From Jeongeupia sp. HS-3 (GTDB lineage: Bacteria > Pseudomonadota > Gammaproteobacteria > Burkholderiales > Chitinibacteraceae), in the NCBI RefSeq assembly GCF_015140455.1, contig NZ_AP024094.1, forward strand, positions 2,728,001 to 2,792,000: 64,000 bases of DNA. The letters are read 5' to 3'. The notes below the pieces were generated by a model. The model ran no database searches. It worked only from the letters and a program-made list of their open reading frames with translations, and was not told the origin of the DNA. The translations under genes were made by a program, and so were the position numbers. Numbering within the stretch: the stretch's first letter is position 1; each line of letters begins with the position of its first letter. Below, one piece after another: positions 11,425 to 21,104 of the stretch.

Positions 11425-12057
11425 ATGAGCCCAACGAAACTCTGCTCGCTTTCACTTGTGTCGCTCGTACTCGTGGGTTGCGCTTCGCAGCAGCCATTGA
11501 GACTGGCCAACACCCCGCCGATGGAGCCGCGCTTCACGCTCGAAGAGCGCCGGCTCGATGTCGAGAAGAACAACGAGATGTTGTCGTACCTGATCACCAG
11601 CTGCGACTACGGCATCACCCAGATCGGCGACAGCCAGACCGATCCCGACAAGGTCGCAGTGCTGAAAAGCGATCTGCAGGCGCTCGCCGGCGACCGGCTT
11701 GAGGGCCGGAAGTTGACGCTGCAAAGCTATACGGTTCATCTCAACAACGCGGTGGCGTTGAAGCAACAGGTAGGCAGTTTCAGCGCAGCCTATGCGGGGC
11801 TGCTTGGCGGCACCCTATTTATGGCGATGACCGAGATTGGTTGCAGCAAGGAACAGGTCTCGGGCGGCTGGTACACCGCCGACGAAGTGAGCAACGCGTG
11901 GCCGCCGGTGATCGCCGAGGCAACGCTGAGCGTCGACGGCGTGTCCTACCAGAGCCGCGCCGTCGCGACTGCGGCGAACGAGACCGAAACCATGGCCGAG
12001 CTGTATCGCCGCGTGTTCCGGCAAATCGCCGAGCGCTTCGCCGAACAGCTGGAGTAA
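11425..12057 (+). CDS. Uncharacterised lipoprotein downstream of parE
   Basis: A 210 aa protein with a lipoprotein signal: charged start, hydrophobic stretch and lipobox LVGC with the lipidated Cys at residue 19. The mature part is mainly helical, with a Gly/Ala segment (AAYAGLLGGTLFMAM, about residues 117-131). I do not recognise a named family. It starts two bases after the parE stop and is probably cotranscribed with it, though no functional link to topoisomerase IV is evident. Confidence 0.75.
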   Translation: MSPTKLCSLSLVSLVLVGCASQQPLRLANTPPMEPRFTLEERRLDVEKNNEMLSYLITSCDYGITQIGDSQTDPDKVAVLKSDLQALAGDRLEGRKLTLQSYTVHLNNAVALKQQVGSFSAAYAGLLGGTLFMAMTEIGCSKEQVSGGWYTADEVSNAWPPVIAEATLSVDGVSYQSRAVATAANETETMAELYRRVFRQIAERFAEQLE

Positions 12058-12147
12058 GTTTGCCGGCGTTGTCGCCGTATGCCGTGGAAGTTCACTTGGG
12101 TAAATCTACGCGCTATCGTGCTTGCACCTTATCGCAAAGGAGTCGCC

Positions 12148-13044
12148 ATGCTTGAACCGACCATCGCCGACTGGTTCAAAACGCGCTCGCTCAACTGGTT
12201 CGGCGAAGTGCCGACGATCGACAAGGTCATCGATGGCTTCTACGGCCAAGTCTGCATCGTCCGGCTCGCCGACGGCGAACGCCGCGTGGTCAAGCGCTTC
12301 CGGATTGCCGGCTTTGCCCGCCACGAAGCCCGTGCAATGCGCGCGCTGCGGGCCGCCACGCCGGCGGCGATCGCCGTGCCAACCCTTCTGCATTTCGAAG
12401 CTGCGGCCGAACACGGCTGGGATGCGTTCGTGATGGACTTCGTCGCCGGTGTCAACGCCACCGAGACACCGGCCGAATTCGCCGATGCGCTCGCCGCCGA
12501 CATCGTCGCGCTGCAGCGCCATTGGCACGCACAGACCGGCGATGCGTTCGAGGATCTCGACGGCAGCCGCTATACAAGCTTCGCCGCCAGTTATCACGCC
12601 TATCTGGACGGCCGCCGCGCCTTTCTCGAACACGCCGACGGCATCGACACCGGCCTCAGGGCACGGCTGCTGGCGACGCTGGCGCACGCCGATGCGCTGC
12701 TGGCGCCGCTGGCCGACGATCCACCGGCCTTCATCCACGACGACGGCCACGCCGGCAACTATCTGGTCGATCCGCAAACATGGCGCCTCGTCGCGGTGAT
12801 CGATCCCGCCGGTGCGCGTTTTGCCCACCGCGAACTCGACCTGTTCCACCTGCCCGACGCGCGGCCCGACCTCCATCTGCTCGAGCGCTATCTGGCGGCG
12901 ATCCCGCTAGCCCCGGGCTGGCCCGCACGACTGGCTTTTTTCAGCCTGTGGGATGATGTCAAACACGCCGAATTCACCGGCTGGCGCGATGACGCATGGT
13001 TCGAGCGCAAACTGACCCGTTACCAGGAACAACGCGATGCCTGA
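12148..13044 (+). CDS. Phosphotransferase-fold (APH-like) protein
   Basis: A 298 aa kinase-fold protein. It has a G-loop region with RRVVKRFR (putative ATP Lys), a catalytic loop FIHDDGHAGNYLVD in place of the usual HGDxxxxN, and a metal-binding Asp in VAVIDPAGARFAHRELDL. These features suit the aminoglycoside/choline phosphotransferase superfamily; the substrate is unknown. I chose the ATG at 12148 because AAAGGAG precedes it; the frame stays open to 12079. It overlaps the next gene by eight bases. Confidence 0.75.
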   Translation: MLEPTIADWFKTRSLNWFGEVPTIDKVIDGFYGQVCIVRLADGERRVVKRFRIAGFARHEARAMRALRAATPAAIAVPTLLHFEAAAEHGWDAFVMDFVAGVNATETPAEFADALAADIVALQRHWHAQTGDAFEDLDGSRYTSFAASYHAYLDGRRAFLEHADGIDTGLRARLLATLAHADALLAPLADDPPAFIHDDGHAGNYLVDPQTWRLVAVIDPAGARFAHRELDLFHLPDARPDLHLLERYLAAIPLAPGWPARLAFFSLWDDVKHAEFTGWRDDAWFERKLTRYQEQRDA

Positions 13045-13510
13045 AATCCGTCCGGCCCGCAGCGACGACGCCCACGCGCTGGCCATCCTGATGCATGAAT
13101 CGGTCCGCAAGGCGGGCAGGGCGGCCTACAGCGAGGCCGAGTGTGCCGCGTGGTCGCCGGCCGCTCCCGATCCCGTGCACCTCGCCGCAGGCATCCTCGA
13201 CCCCGACAACATTGTGCTGGTGGCGGTCGATGATGGCGTCGTCGTCGGTTTCGGCAATCTCGGCCCGACCCCGGATCACCTCGACATGCTCTACGTGCGC
13301 CACGATCGGGTCGATCAGGGCATAGGCTCGCGCTTGATCGCCGCACTCGAAGCCGCCGCCCGCGAGCGCGGCGCGACCGAGCTGCATACCGAAGCCAGCC
13401 GGCTATTGCGGCCCAGGCTGGCCAGGCTGGGCTATGCACTGGTCGAGGCCGAATGGGTAGAACGGAACGGCGTGCGGATCGAGCGCTTCAGGATGCGTAA
13501 AACGCTGTAG
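13037..13510 (+). CDS. GNAT-family N-acetyltransferase
   Basis: A 157 aa acetyltransferase with the GNAT core: an acidic start IRPARSDDAHAL, beta-strands around LVAVDDGVVVGFGNLG, the segment DHLDMLYVRHDRVDQGIGSRLI containing the acetyl-CoA loop (Q/R-x-x-G-x-G/A as DQGIGSRL) and a C-terminal ARLGYALVE strand. The substrate cannot be inferred. It overlaps the upstream kinase-like gene, so the two are probably cotranscribed. Confidence 0.85.
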   Translation: MPEIRPARSDDAHALAILMHESVRKAGRAAYSEAECAAWSPAAPDPVHLAAGILDPDNIVLVAVDDGVVVGFGNLGPTPDHLDMLYVRHDRVDQGIGSRLIAALEAAARERGATELHTEASRLLRPRLARLGYALVEAEWVERNGVRIERFRMRKTL

Positions 13511-13542
13511 ATTGCGCCGCCCCGTCTGCCAGCGGGGGAGGG

Positions 13543-14457
13543 CTAGCGCAGTGCCGCCACCGCCGCATCGTAGTCGCCGGCACGCCAGCGGCGAACGATT
13601 TCGCCACCCTGGCCGGCAGGCTCCGGCGCAGTGCTGTCGAGCAAAGCCCTGAACACGCGCTGCCGCGCGGCCACAGCCTCAAGCTGGCGCGCCACGTCCG
13701 TCGTGGCAGCGTGGCCCGTCGAAACCGCCGCAACAAGCAGGGTTGCGGTTTGGCGCAAGCCGGCCAGATCAGCGGCGGCGTCGGCGATATTGACCAGACT
13801 CACCGCCACGTCGTCGACCAGCGCGGCAATGCCTTCTCTGGTGTCGCCGGTGCGCTGGCGGATCGCCCCGACCAGGCTGGTGATCTCGCTGGTGGCGCCA
13901 CTGGTGCGCTCGGCCAGCTTGCGGACCTCGTCGGCCACCACCGCAAAGCCACGCCCGGCCTCACCGGCGCGCGCGGCTTCGATCGCCGCGTTCAGCGCCA
14001 GCAAATTGGTCTGGTCGGCAATTTCCTTGATCATCTGCACGAAACGAACAATGCCCGACGATTGCGCTTCGAGGGCATCGATATCATCGCGGCAACGCGA
14101 TGTGGTTGCCTCCAACCCGGCCAGGCGATCATGCACGGTGGCGACCACGCTCGCGCCATGGCCGCTTTGCTGCGCCAGGGTTTCGGCCTGTTCCCGCTGC
14201 GCGCTACCGCCACCGGCCACGCCGGCAAGCAGCTCGACCACGCCGGCCACGGCCGTATCGTGATGCGCCAGCGTCGACGCAAGCTGCGCATAGGGTGCGC
14301 TCGGCTGTACCCGCGGCATCTCGTTCAGAAAGCGCGTATCGCGCTCATGCTTGTCGAGCAGCGCCTTGAGACGCGCATTTTCGGCGCGCAGCACGCGTGC
14401 TTCGTCCTGCAGCTGCGCCTGACCGGCTTTGTTGCCAAACCATTCGCCAAACACCAT
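13543..14457 (-). CDS. Soluble methyl-accepting chemotaxis protein
   Basis: A 304 aa receptor without membrane segments. The N-terminal part is a short coiled coil ([21 protein letters not shown]) and the C-terminal half holds the highly conserved signalling hairpin tip [20 protein letters not shown] followed by [18 protein letters not shown]. No PAS, GAF or CZB domain is obvious, so the signal it senses is unclear. I chose the ATG at 14457, preceded by GAGGGA on the minus strand; the frame is open upstream to 14541 but lacks a better site. It is transcribed towards the convergent GNAT gene. Confidence 0.88.
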   Translation of the reverse strand: MVFGEWFGNKAGQAQLQDEARVLRAENARLKALLDKHERDTRFLNEMPRVQPSAPYAQLASTLAHHDTAVAGVVELLAGVAGGGSAQREQAETLAQQSGHGASVVATVHDRLAGLEATTSRCRDDIDALEAQSSGIVRFVQMIKEIADQTNLLALNAAIEAARAGEAGRGFAVVADEVRKLAERTSGATSEITSLVGAIRQRTGDTREGIAALVDDVAVSLVNIADAAADLAGLRQTATLLVAAVSTGHAATTDVARQLEAVAARQRVFRALLDSTAPEPAGQGGEIVRRWRAGDYDAAVAALR

Positions 14458-14637
14458 ATATCCCTCATTTCCTGCCCGCCGACGACAATCGGCGCGGCAA
14501 CTCAAGCCAGCGTCCAGTATGCCGTGCCGCCGATGCAGCACGCATCAGAAGCCGCTGATATGTTGCCCAATCAACCACAGCAAAAGCGCTTTTCACGTTC
14601 AAGCGCCACTGGCGAGCCCATCATCAACAGGCGGCAA

Positions 14638-14653
14638 TGTTTCACGTGGAACC
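14638..14653. other. parS-like site 2 (14/16 match)
   Basis: TGTTTCACGTGGAACC differs from the parS consensus at two positions. It lies in the non-coding DNA between the chemoreceptor gene and parC, about 70 nt before the parC start. The core CACGTG palindrome is intact. Confidence 0.65.
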
Positions 14654-14723
14654 AAGCTAGCGCTGAAACGGCGGCAGTGCTCGGGCTACAATACGCGCTG
14701 ACGAAACACAGCCTGTGCGATCC

Positions 14724-17099
14724 ATGTCCGAAATCGACGAACTGCCCGACACCGACTCTCCCAAAGTCCCCGAATCCAGCCCGGCCGACGATGGCGGCAA
14801 GCGCCGTTACATCAGCGCCGAGGTTTCGACCCAAGCACCCGACGACGGTGAATCGGTTCAACTGGGCCTGTACGCCGAGCGCAGTTATCTTGAATACGCG
14901 ATGAGCGTGGTCAAGAGCCGCGCGCTGCCGCAAGTCGAGGATGGCCAGAAACCGGTACAGCGCCGGCTTTTGTACGCGATGCACGAAATGGGGCTGACCG
15001 CGACCACCAAACCGGTGAAGTCGGCGCGCATCATCGGCGACGTGCTGGGTAAATTCCATCCGCACGGCGACCAGTCGGCCTATGACGCACTGGTACGGAT
15101 CGCGCAGGATTTCTCCTTGCGCTATCCGCTGGTCGACGGCCAGGGCAACTTCGGCTCGCGCGATGGCGACGGGGCCGCCGCTTATCGTTACACCGAAGCG
15201 CGGCTGAGCCCGATCGCCGAATTGCTGCTGTCCGAACTCGACGCCGGCACCACCGACTTCATCCCCAACTACGACGGGGCGTTCGAAGAGCCGGTGCTGC
15301 TGCCGGCGCGTCTGCCGATGCTGCTGCTCAACGGCGCATCGGGCATCGCCGTCGGCATGGCGACGGAAATTCCGCCGCACAACCTTGGCGAAGTCGCCGA
15401 CGCGGCGATTGCGATGATCAAGCAACCCGGTCTCGATACTGCCGCGCTGCTCGAATACATCCAGGGGCCGGATCTGCCCGGTGGTGGGCAGATCATTTCG
15501 TCGAAGAAGGACATCGTTGCCGCGTATGAGAACGGCCGTGGCAGCCTGAAAACGCGCGCGCGCTGGGAGAAGGAAGATCTTGCCCGCGGCCAGTGGCAAA
15601 TGATCGTGACCGAGCTGCCGCACGGAACATCGACTCAGAAGGTGCTCGAAGAAATCGAGGAGCTGACCAATCCGAAGATCAAGAAGGGCAAGAAGGCGCT
15701 GACGCAGGAGCAGCAGCAAACCAAGCAGTTGCTGCTGTCGGTCCTCGACCGGGTACGCGACGAATCGGGCAAGGATCAGCCGGTGCGGCTGGTATTCGAA
15801 CCGAAATCGTCGCGGCAGAATCCCGACGAACTGATGACGCTGTTGCTGGCCAATACCTCGCTGGAAACCAATCTGTCGATCAATATCGTCGCGATCGGCC
15901 GCGATGGCCGGCCAGGGCAAAAAAGCCTGCGCGATCTGATCGCCGAGTGGATCGCCTTCCGCTTCGACACCGTGACCCGACGCACCGCGTACCGGCTGGG
16001 CAAGGTCAACGACCGCATCCATATTCTTGAAGGCCGGATGGTCGTCTTCCTGAATATCGACGAGGTGATCCGCATCATCCGCGAATCGGACGAGCCCAAG
16101 GCGGCGCTGATTGCGCGCTTCAATCTCTCCGATCGCCAGGCCGAAGACATCCTCGAAATCCGCTTGCGCCAACTGGCAAGGCTCGAAGGCATCAAGATCG
16201 AGCAGGAACTGGCCGCGCTGATGATCGAGAAGGAAGGGCTCGAGCATCTGCTCGGCAATACCGCGGCGATGCAGAAGCTGGTGGTCAAGGAAATCGAAGC
16301 CGACCGCAAGAGATTCGCCGACCCGCGCCGGACGCTGATCGAAGAAGCCGAGAAGGCCGTGGTCGAAGTCAGCGTGGTCGACGAACCGACCACCCTGATT
16401 CTGTCCGAGAAGGGCTGGATGCGCTCGCGTCAGGGCCATGGCATCGAACTGGTCAGCCAGAGCTTCAAGGATGGCGACAAGCTGCTCGCGGCGATCGAAT
16501 GCCGCACCGTCGACAATATCGCGCTGATTGGCTCGGACGGCCGCGTCTACACCATTCAGGCCGCCGTGGTGCCTGGTGGGCGTGGCGATGGCGTGCCGGT
16601 CACGACCTTGGTCGATCTGGCCGCCAAGAGCCGCATCGTCCAGCTGCTGACCGCGCGCAGCGATGAGTACGTGGTCATCGCCAATTCGTCGGCTTACGGC
16701 TTTGCCTGCCAATTCGAGAATCTGCTCAGTCGCCAGAAGGCCGGCAAGAGCTTTATCTCGGTGGAAGAGGGCGAAACCATCCTGAAAATCTCGACCTTTG
16801 TTCCACGTGAAACATCGATCGTCGCGTGCCTGTCAAAGGCCGGCAAACTGCACCTGTTCCCCTACAGCGAGTTCAAGCAGCTCGCTGGCGGCGGGCGTGG
16901 CGTGATCACCATGGCGCTGGATGACAAGGACGAACTGGCCGGGATCACCGTGTGCGATGGCGAAACGCTCAAGCTCACCGGCGCCGGGCGCGGCGGCAAG
17001 ACGACCGAGCTGACGCTCGACGCCAACGGCATGGCGCCCTATGTCGGCAAACGCGCGCGCAAGGGCAAGCCGATCGCGCTGAAGCTGCCGGGGTTCTGA
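14724..17099 (+). CDS. parC: DNA topoisomerase IV subunit A
   Basis: ParC is the cleavage-rejoining subunit of topoisomerase IV. The breakage-reunion domain shows [20 protein letters not shown], the quinolone-resistance region [14 protein letters not shown] and the catalytic Tyr in [12 protein letters not shown]. The C-terminal third is a reduced beta-pinwheel ending at [11 protein letters not shown], shorter than GyrA and without its GyrA box. The ATG at 14724 gives 791 aa; a GTG three codons upstream is possible. A parS site (16799-16814) lies inside the coding sequence, encoding VPRET. Confidence 0.95.
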   Translation: MSEIDELPDTDSPKVPESSPADDGGKRRYISAEVSTQAPDDGESVQLGLYAERSYLEYAMSVVKSRALPQVEDGQKPVQRRLLYAMHEMGLTATTKPVKSARIIGDVLGKFHPHGDQSAYDALVRIAQDFSLRYPLVDGQGNFGSRDGDGAAAYRYTEARLSPIAELLLSELDAGTTDFIPNYDGAFEEPVLLPARLPMLLLNGASGIAVGMATEIPPHNLGEVADAAIAMIKQPGLDTAALLEYIQGPDLPGGGQIISSKKDIVAAYENGRGSLKTRARWEKEDLARGQWQMIVTELPHGTSTQKVLEEIEELTNPKIKKGKKALTQEQQQTKQLLLSVLDRVRDESGKDQPVRLVFEPKSSRQNPDELMTLLLANTSLETNLSINIVAIGRDGRPGQKSLRDLIAEWIAFRFDTVTRRTAYRLGKVNDRIHILEGRMVVFLNIDEVIRIIRESDEPKAALIARFNLSDRQAEDILEIRLRQLARLEGIKIEQELAALMIEKEGLEHLLGNTAAMQKLVVKEIEADRKRFADPRRTLIEEAEKAVVEVSVVDEPTTLILSEKGWMRSRQGHGIELVSQSFKDGDKLLAAIECRTVDNIALIGSDGRVYTIQAAVVPGGRGDGVPVTTLVDLAAKSRIVQLLTARSDEYVVIANSSAYGFACQFENLLSRQKAGKSFISVEEGETILKISTFVPRETSIVACLSKAGKLHLFPYSEFKQLAGGGRGVITMALDDKDELAGITVCDGETLKLTGAGRGGKTTELTLDANGMAPYVGKRARKGKPIALKLPGF
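16799..16814. other. parS site 3 inside parC (15/16 match)
   Basis: TGTTCCACGTGAAACA differs from consensus at one base. It is embedded in the reading frame of parC, where the codons specify F-V-P-R-E-T, so site and protein sequence are jointly constrained. Confidence 0.85.
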
Positions 17100-17620
17100 T
17101 GAAGACCGCGCTCGCCGCGCTGTGGCGGACATTGGGCATAGACGAATCGGTGCTCGCCGAAAAACGGCTTTGCCTGTTCGATGATGCCAGCGAACTGGTG
17201 CTGGCCGAAGTCGGCGACGATGACCGCGAATGGCGACTCACACCGGCCGCCACGGCAGCATGGCAGGCGATGCGGACGGCCGCGGCCGGTGAAGGCATCA
17301 CACTGCGAATTGCCTCGGCGTGGCGCGGCATAGACCGCCAAGCCGAGCTGATTCGCAGCAAGCTCGATCGCGGTGAAACCATCGATGCGGTACTCGAACG
17401 CTTGGCACCGCCCGGTTGCAGCGAACACCACACCGGTTGCGCGGTCGATATCTACCAGCCGGGCGGGCCGGTGCTGGAAACCGCCTTCGACACCACCGCC
17501 GCATTTGTCTGGCTGAGCGCGCATGCCGGCGACTTTGGCTTCGTGCTCTCGTTCCCGCCCGGCAATAGCTACGGCTATATCTACGAACCGTGGCATTGGT
17601 GCTATCGAGTGCAAACATGA
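17099..17620 (+). CDS. VanY-like D-alanyl-D-alanine carboxypeptidase (M15B)
   Basis: A 173 aa metallopeptidase of the M15 family, which trims peptidoglycan stem peptides. Zinc ligands are visible in SEHHTGCAVDIY (His and Asp) and EPWHWCY (His), with the substrate Arg in IASAWRGIDRQAELI. No signal peptide is evident, which is odd for a wall enzyme; it may act in the cytoplasm on recycled peptides. Its ATG overlaps the parC stop (TGATG), so it is coupled to parC. A terminator follows immediately. Confidence 0.85.
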   Translation: MKTALAALWRTLGIDESVLAEKRLCLFDDASELVLAEVGDDDREWRLTPAATAAWQAMRTAAAGEGITLRIASAWRGIDRQAELIRSKLDRGETIDAVLERLAPPGCSEHHTGCAVDIYQPGGPVLETAFDTTAAFVWLSAHAGDFGFVLSFPPGNSYGYIYEPWHWCYRVQT

Positions 17621-17648
17621 AAAAAGCCGGCGCAATGCCAGCTTTTTT
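17620..17648. terminator. Bidirectional terminator between VanY-like and DUF1993 genes
   Basis: An A-run/T-run stem (AAAAAAGC/GCTTTTTT) with an inner GGC/GCC pair, one mismatch and a GCAAT loop separates two convergent genes. The stop codon of the peptidase gene forms its left edge. Confidence 0.75.
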
Positions 17649-17665
17649 CATGTCAGGGAAGCGAT

Positions 17666-18169
17666 TCAGATTTCACCGATATAGTCGGTCTTGCCGATAG
17701 GCACGCCATTGTGGCGAAGAATGTTGTACACCGTGGTGATGTGGAAATAGACGTTGGGCACGGCGAAATTGACCAGATAGAACTCGCCCTGCATCGGGTT
17801 ATCGGGCATCCACGGCATGGTGATCGTCTTGCTCGCGGTCTCGTCGAGCGCATCTGGTGGAATGGTTTCAAGGTAGCTCAGCACCGCGCCGATGCGCTCG
17901 CGCAACTGGCCAAAGCTGGTTTCATCGTCATCGAGCTTGGGTGGCGTGATGCCCGAAAGCCGGCCGATGCTGCCCTTGGCCTGATCGGTGGCGATCTGCA
18001 CCTGCTTCACCAGTGGATACATGGTCGGAAAAATCCGGCTTTGCAGCAGCACCGCTTCATCGATATTGTGTTCGCTACAGTAAGCGGATGCCTTGTCGAG
18101 CAGATGCGACAAGTTGCCGAGCATACGTATGTAAACCGGAACCGACAGCTGGAAATAACTCAATGACAT
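17666..18169 (-). CDS. DUF1993 family protein (DinB-like helical fold)
   Basis: A 167 aa protein resembling the DUF1993 family: MSLSYFQLSVPVYIRMLGNL at the start, SRIFPTMYPLVKQVQIATDQ, and a late FYLVNFAVPNVYFHITTVYNILR segment. The family has a DinB-type four-helix bundle and no proven activity; the conserved FHITTVYNILRHNG region supplies a His that could be a metal ligand. A single-gene unit; function unknown. Confidence 0.85.
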   Translation of the reverse strand: MSLSYFQLSVPVYIRMLGNLSHLLDKASAYCSEHNIDEAVLLQSRIFPTMYPLVKQVQIATDQAKGSIGRLSGITPPKLDDDETSFGQLRERIGAVLSYLETIPPDALDETASKTITMPWMPDNPMQGEFYLVNFAVPNVYFHITTVYNILRHNGVPIGKTDYIGEI

Positions 18170-18246
18170 GGCAAACCTCGTTCAGGGCACAAGCACGTGA
18201 TCAGGGGAGTAGCGTGTTTCATACTAGGCCCGATCGGTGCCGGAAT

Positions 18247-18819
18247 TCAGCCCAGATTCAGCACTTCCAGACTATCCGCTGCGGCACGCCAATGCCGCGC
18301 TTCAAGCAGCCGCGCGGCGAGTTCGTCGGCGCAATCGTCCGCGGTACGGATGCCGGTATCGACCTCGAGGTCGTAGACCCAATCGGCGTGCACGCGCGGC
18401 GCTTCCCACGCCGCCAGTCCGCTCGCACGATCGCCTCGCACCGCTTCGCGCGTCTGGGCGATGGCCGGGTCACAACGCACCGCCACCAGCACGCAGGCGT
18501 AACCGGCCAGCTCGGTCAGCAGCTCGCGCTTTTCGTCGCGCTCGCACCAGCCGTTGTCGATGATCAAACGGTTGCCGGCCTGCAGCAGCGCCGGCAGGCA
18601 ATAGTGATAGCCGCGCACCAGCTTGGCCCAATCGTAACCGGGCCGGGTGATCTGTTCACCGCGGCACATGCGCTGCCAGTCCGATTGCGGCAAGGCCGAG
18701 AGGACATGGTCGATGCCGAAGTAGAGGTATTGCTCGGGCAGTCGTTCCTGCAGGCCGCGCGCGAGCGTACTCTTGCCCGACGAACTGGCGCCATTGAGGA
18801 CGATCACTTGCGGCAACAT
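18247..18819 (-). CDS. P-loop kinase of the chloramphenicol phosphotransferase-like family
   Basis: A 190 aa protein with Walker A in VLNGASSSGKSTLARGLQ and a downstream FGIDHVLSALP segment with the catalytic Asp typical of CPT-like proteins, plus LIIDNGWCERD. The family includes chloramphenicol 3-O-phosphotransferase, but most chromosomal homologues are of unknown substrate, and resistance should not be assumed. Its ATG overlaps the stop of the upstream regulator gene by one base, so the two form one transcription unit. Confidence 0.8.
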   Translation of the reverse strand: MLPQVIVLNGASSSGKSTLARGLQERLPEQYLYFGIDHVLSALPQSDWQRMCRGEQITRPGYDWAKLVRGYHYCLPALLQAGNRLIIDNGWCERDEKRELLTELAGYACVLVAVRCDPAIAQTREAVRGDRASGLAAWEAPRVHADWVYDLEVDTGIRTADDCADELAARLLEARHWRAAADSLEVLNLG

Positions 18820-19754
18820 CACAGTACCGGCAGACACAGATCGATCTCGCCGTCGCCGAAATCGGCGGTGTAACGCTCCAGCCGTGGCCGCGACGGATCC
18901 GGCGTCAGCCCGGCGCGCGGGAACCACACATGCATCAGATCGCGCCAGCGCGGGCCGATGTCGTCGGTTGTGCCCTTGAAACGGAACACCGCCCAGCGCC
19001 CGCCCAGAATCCGGCATTCGCCAAAGCCACGCGGAATCCGCGTTCCCGGCTGGATCTGTACCGCGGTATCGTAGCGGCGCCGCCCGGCCGGCGTGGTGCC
19101 CGGGTCGTTCCAGATCAAGCCGTACCAGTGGCTTTGATCCAGCTGGTTGCGACGACAGTAATTGGCAAACTGCACCCACATCTCGTTCAGATGCGAGCCG
19201 TAGTCGCCCACCTCGCGCTGATACAGGCAGCGCATCGTCGGCCATTCTTCCAGCACCATGCTGGCGGCAACTTCCTCGAACGACCAGATGTAATCGGCCT
19301 CGGTGCCGGCAATACGGCCACCGGGCTGATAACTTTGCGGGCCGAGCGTTTCGCGCAACCAGTCGCGCGTTTGTGGTTCGCCCTTGCGCCAGGCGCTCGG
19401 GGTAAAGCCAAATTCACGATGAAAGGCCCGGCTGAACGTCGCTGCCGATGAAAAGCCAACCTGCCGCGCCACTTCACCGATCGGCAGATGCGGCGCCCAA
19501 TGCAGCAAGGATGCCGCGGTTTCCAGCCGGGTTTTCCACAAAAAAGCCTGTGGCGTGGTGCTGTAGCGGGTCTGAAAACGACGTACCAGATACCACGGCG
19601 AATAGTGGGCGGCATCGGCCAGATCGGCCAGCGTCAGTGGCGACGACATCTCGCGCATCATCCGGTCCACCGCACGCTCGAGCCGCGGGCAAGGAATCAA
19701 CCGGTGCGGCTGACGGGACTGGACGGGGATGTAATTTGGTACCGGGGCACTCAT
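18819..19754 (-). CDS. AraC-family regulator with GyrI-like effector domain
   Basis: A 311 aa regulator. The DNA-binding domain is N-terminal (LTLADLADAAHYSPWYLVRRFQ, then IGEVARQVGFSSAATFSRAFHR), followed by a GyrI/BmrR-type small-molecule-binding domain (about residues 155-311). This is the Rob/SoxS-like layout of effector-responsive regulators. I chose the ATG at 19754 because AAGGA sits about 8 nt upstream; the frame is open to 19886. It is coupled to the P-loop kinase gene, whose substrate may be its inducer. Confidence 0.85.
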   Translation of the reverse strand: MSAPVPNYIPVQSRQPHRLIPCPRLERAVDRMMREMSSPLTLADLADAAHYSPWYLVRRFQTRYSTTPQAFLWKTRLETAASLLHWAPHLPIGEVARQVGFSSAATFSRAFHREFGFTPSAWRKGEPQTRDWLRETLGPQSYQPGGRIAGTEADYIWSFEEVAASMVLEEWPTMRCLYQREVGDYGSHLNEMWVQFANYCRRNQLDQSHWYGLIWNDPGTTPAGRRRYDTAVQIQPGTRIPRGFGECRILGGRWAVFRFKGTTDDIGPRWRDLMHVWFPRAGLTPDPSRPRLERYTADFGDGEIDLCLPVL

Positions 19755-19962
19755 CGCGATCATCCTTGCCGACCAGGAGGCCGGATAAGCTCCAAGGATG
19801 CCGCAAGCGCCGCCAAACGGCCAGCCCGGCAGGCGGGAAACGGCCTGTTGCACGCCTGGCGACGCTTCAAGCCACGGCGTAATCATGCAGCTTCATCGCT
19901 GATCGCAGCTTGGGCATCGCCGTGGCCGATGCCAACGACGTTACCGGCTGGTCAGCTTGCAA

Positions 19963-19978
19963 TGTTTCACGTGAAACA
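19963..19978. other. parS site 4 (perfect match)
   Basis: TGTTTCACGTGAAACA is an exact copy of the 16 bp ParB-binding consensus. It lies in the gap between the AraC-GyrI regulator and the end of thiD, 13 nt from the thiD stop codon. Confidence 0.95.
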
Positions 19979-19990
19979 TCGCCAGGGGAT

Positions 19991-20839
19991 TCATGCCTCA
20001 GGCTCGGCAGCGCCGGTTTCATCGGCTTCCGCGCCCGCGCGAGCCCAGAACATCCGGTCCGGCAACGGTTGGCCCATGCCCGGGCGGAAGGCGTTTTTCA
20101 GCGTTTGCCAGGTGAAATCCTGTGCATCACGCACCGCCTGCACCAGTTCGACATCATTGGCCAGCGCCCCGGCGATCGCCGCCGACAAGGTCGCGCCAGC
20201 ACCGTGAAACCGCCCCGGCAGCCGATCCCAGCTGTCGGTACGCACGCGGCCGTTCTGGCTGAACAGCGCGTTGATCACCTTGGGCGTCTGCGCTTGCGAG
20301 CCGGTGATCAGCACGTATTCGCAGCCAAGTTGAATGATGCGGTTGGCGGCGGCATCGAGCGGCAGGTCTTCCTGTTCGTCAACATCGTCGCTGGCCAGCA
20401 GCCGTGCTTCATGCTGATTCGGCGTAACGATCAGCGAATGTGGCACCAGCAGATCGCGCAACGCGGCCAGGTATTCGTCGGCGGCCATTTCGTCGCTGTG
20501 CACACCCGGCAGCACCGGATCGAGAATCAGCGGGATTTCGGGGTAATCGGCGGCGATTTCCGCCAGCACGGTCAGGTTCTCGACGCTGCCGACCATGCCG
20601 ACCTTGATTGCATTAACCTCGGCGTCTTCAAGCACATAGCGCGCTTGATCGTGCAGCCATTCCGGATCGACCGGCTGAAACTCCTGCAAACCGGCGCTGT
20701 CATGCACGGTGAGCGCGGAAATCACCGGCAGCGCATGGCAGCCGAGCGCGGCCAGCGTCAGTATATCGGCCGACATCCCGGCACCGCCGGATGGATCATT
20801 GGCGGCGAAAACAAGTACAAGCGGCGGGGCGGCATTCAT
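19991..20839 (-). CDS. thiD: Hydroxymethylpyrimidine/phosphomethylpyrimidine kinase
   Basis: ThiD phosphorylates HMP and HMP-P in thiamine synthesis and salvage. The 282 aa protein has the ribokinase-fold motifs: FAANDPSGGAGMSADILTLAALGCHALPV near the start (the GGAG substrate loop), the central IKVGMVGSVENL, VTPNQHEARLL, and a C-terminal GAGATLSAAIAGALA anion-hole region. The usual catalytic Cys/Asp GTGCT/D signature is replaced by GAGAT, as in other betaproteobacterial homologues I recall. No TPP riboswitch was recognised upstream. Divergent from rubredoxin. Confidence 0.88.
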   Translation of the reverse strand: MNAAPPLVLVFAANDPSGGAGMSADILTLAALGCHALPVISALTVHDSAGLQEFQPVDPEWLHDQARYVLEDAEVNAIKVGMVGSVENLTVLAEIAADYPEIPLILDPVLPGVHSDEMAADEYLAALRDLLVPHSLIVTPNQHEARLLASDDVDEQEDLPLDAAANRIIQLGCEYVLITGSQAQTPKVINALFSQNGRVRTDSWDRLPGRFHGAGATLSAAIAGALANDVELVQAVRDAQDFTWQTLKNAFRPGMGQPLPDRMFWARAGAEADETGAAEPEA

Positions 20840-20902
20840 GGCGGGGCACTGGAACGATTGGGGTAGAATTCCGATTCTAAACGACGCTAGGGATGCGCCC
20901 CG

Positions 20903-21067
20903 ATGAAAAAGTATATGTGTTTGATTTGCGGCTTTATTTATGACGAGGCGGATGGCCGACCGGAAGACGGCATCGCCCCCGGCACGCCGTGGAACGACGT
21001 CCCGCCGAACTGGACCTGCCCCGATTGCGGCGCGCGCAAAGACGACTTTGAAATGATCGAAATCTGA
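20903..21067 (+). CDS. Rubredoxin
   Basis: Rubredoxin is a small iron protein that passes single electrons, for example to alkane hydroxylases or reductases. The 54 aa product has two CxxC pairs, CLICG near residue 6 and CPDCG near residue 39, and the aromatic core typical of the family ([37 protein letters not shown]). It is short and acidic. The start ATG at 20903 gives the exact family length. Divergent from thiD, a pairing seen in other betaproteobacteria. Confidence 0.97.
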   Translation: MKKYMCLICGFIYDEADGRPEDGIAPGTPWNDVPPNWTCPDCGARKDDFEMIEI

Positions 21068-21104
21068 AGCCAGACTGGATGAATGCGTGTTTGAGGCGAG
21101 TGTA

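Noticed and set aside
13511-13542. Terminator between the GNAT and chemoreceptor genes
   Set aside because: A CCCCG/CGGGG pair exists but has a long loop and no T-run on either strand.
14571-16712. 713 aa minus-strand frame over parC
   Set aside because: Antisense shadow of parC; composition is typical of reverse frames of GC-rich genes.
20840-20902. TPP riboswitch upstream of thiD
   Set aside because: The divergent gap to rubredoxin is 63 nt, too short, and the THI box is absent.
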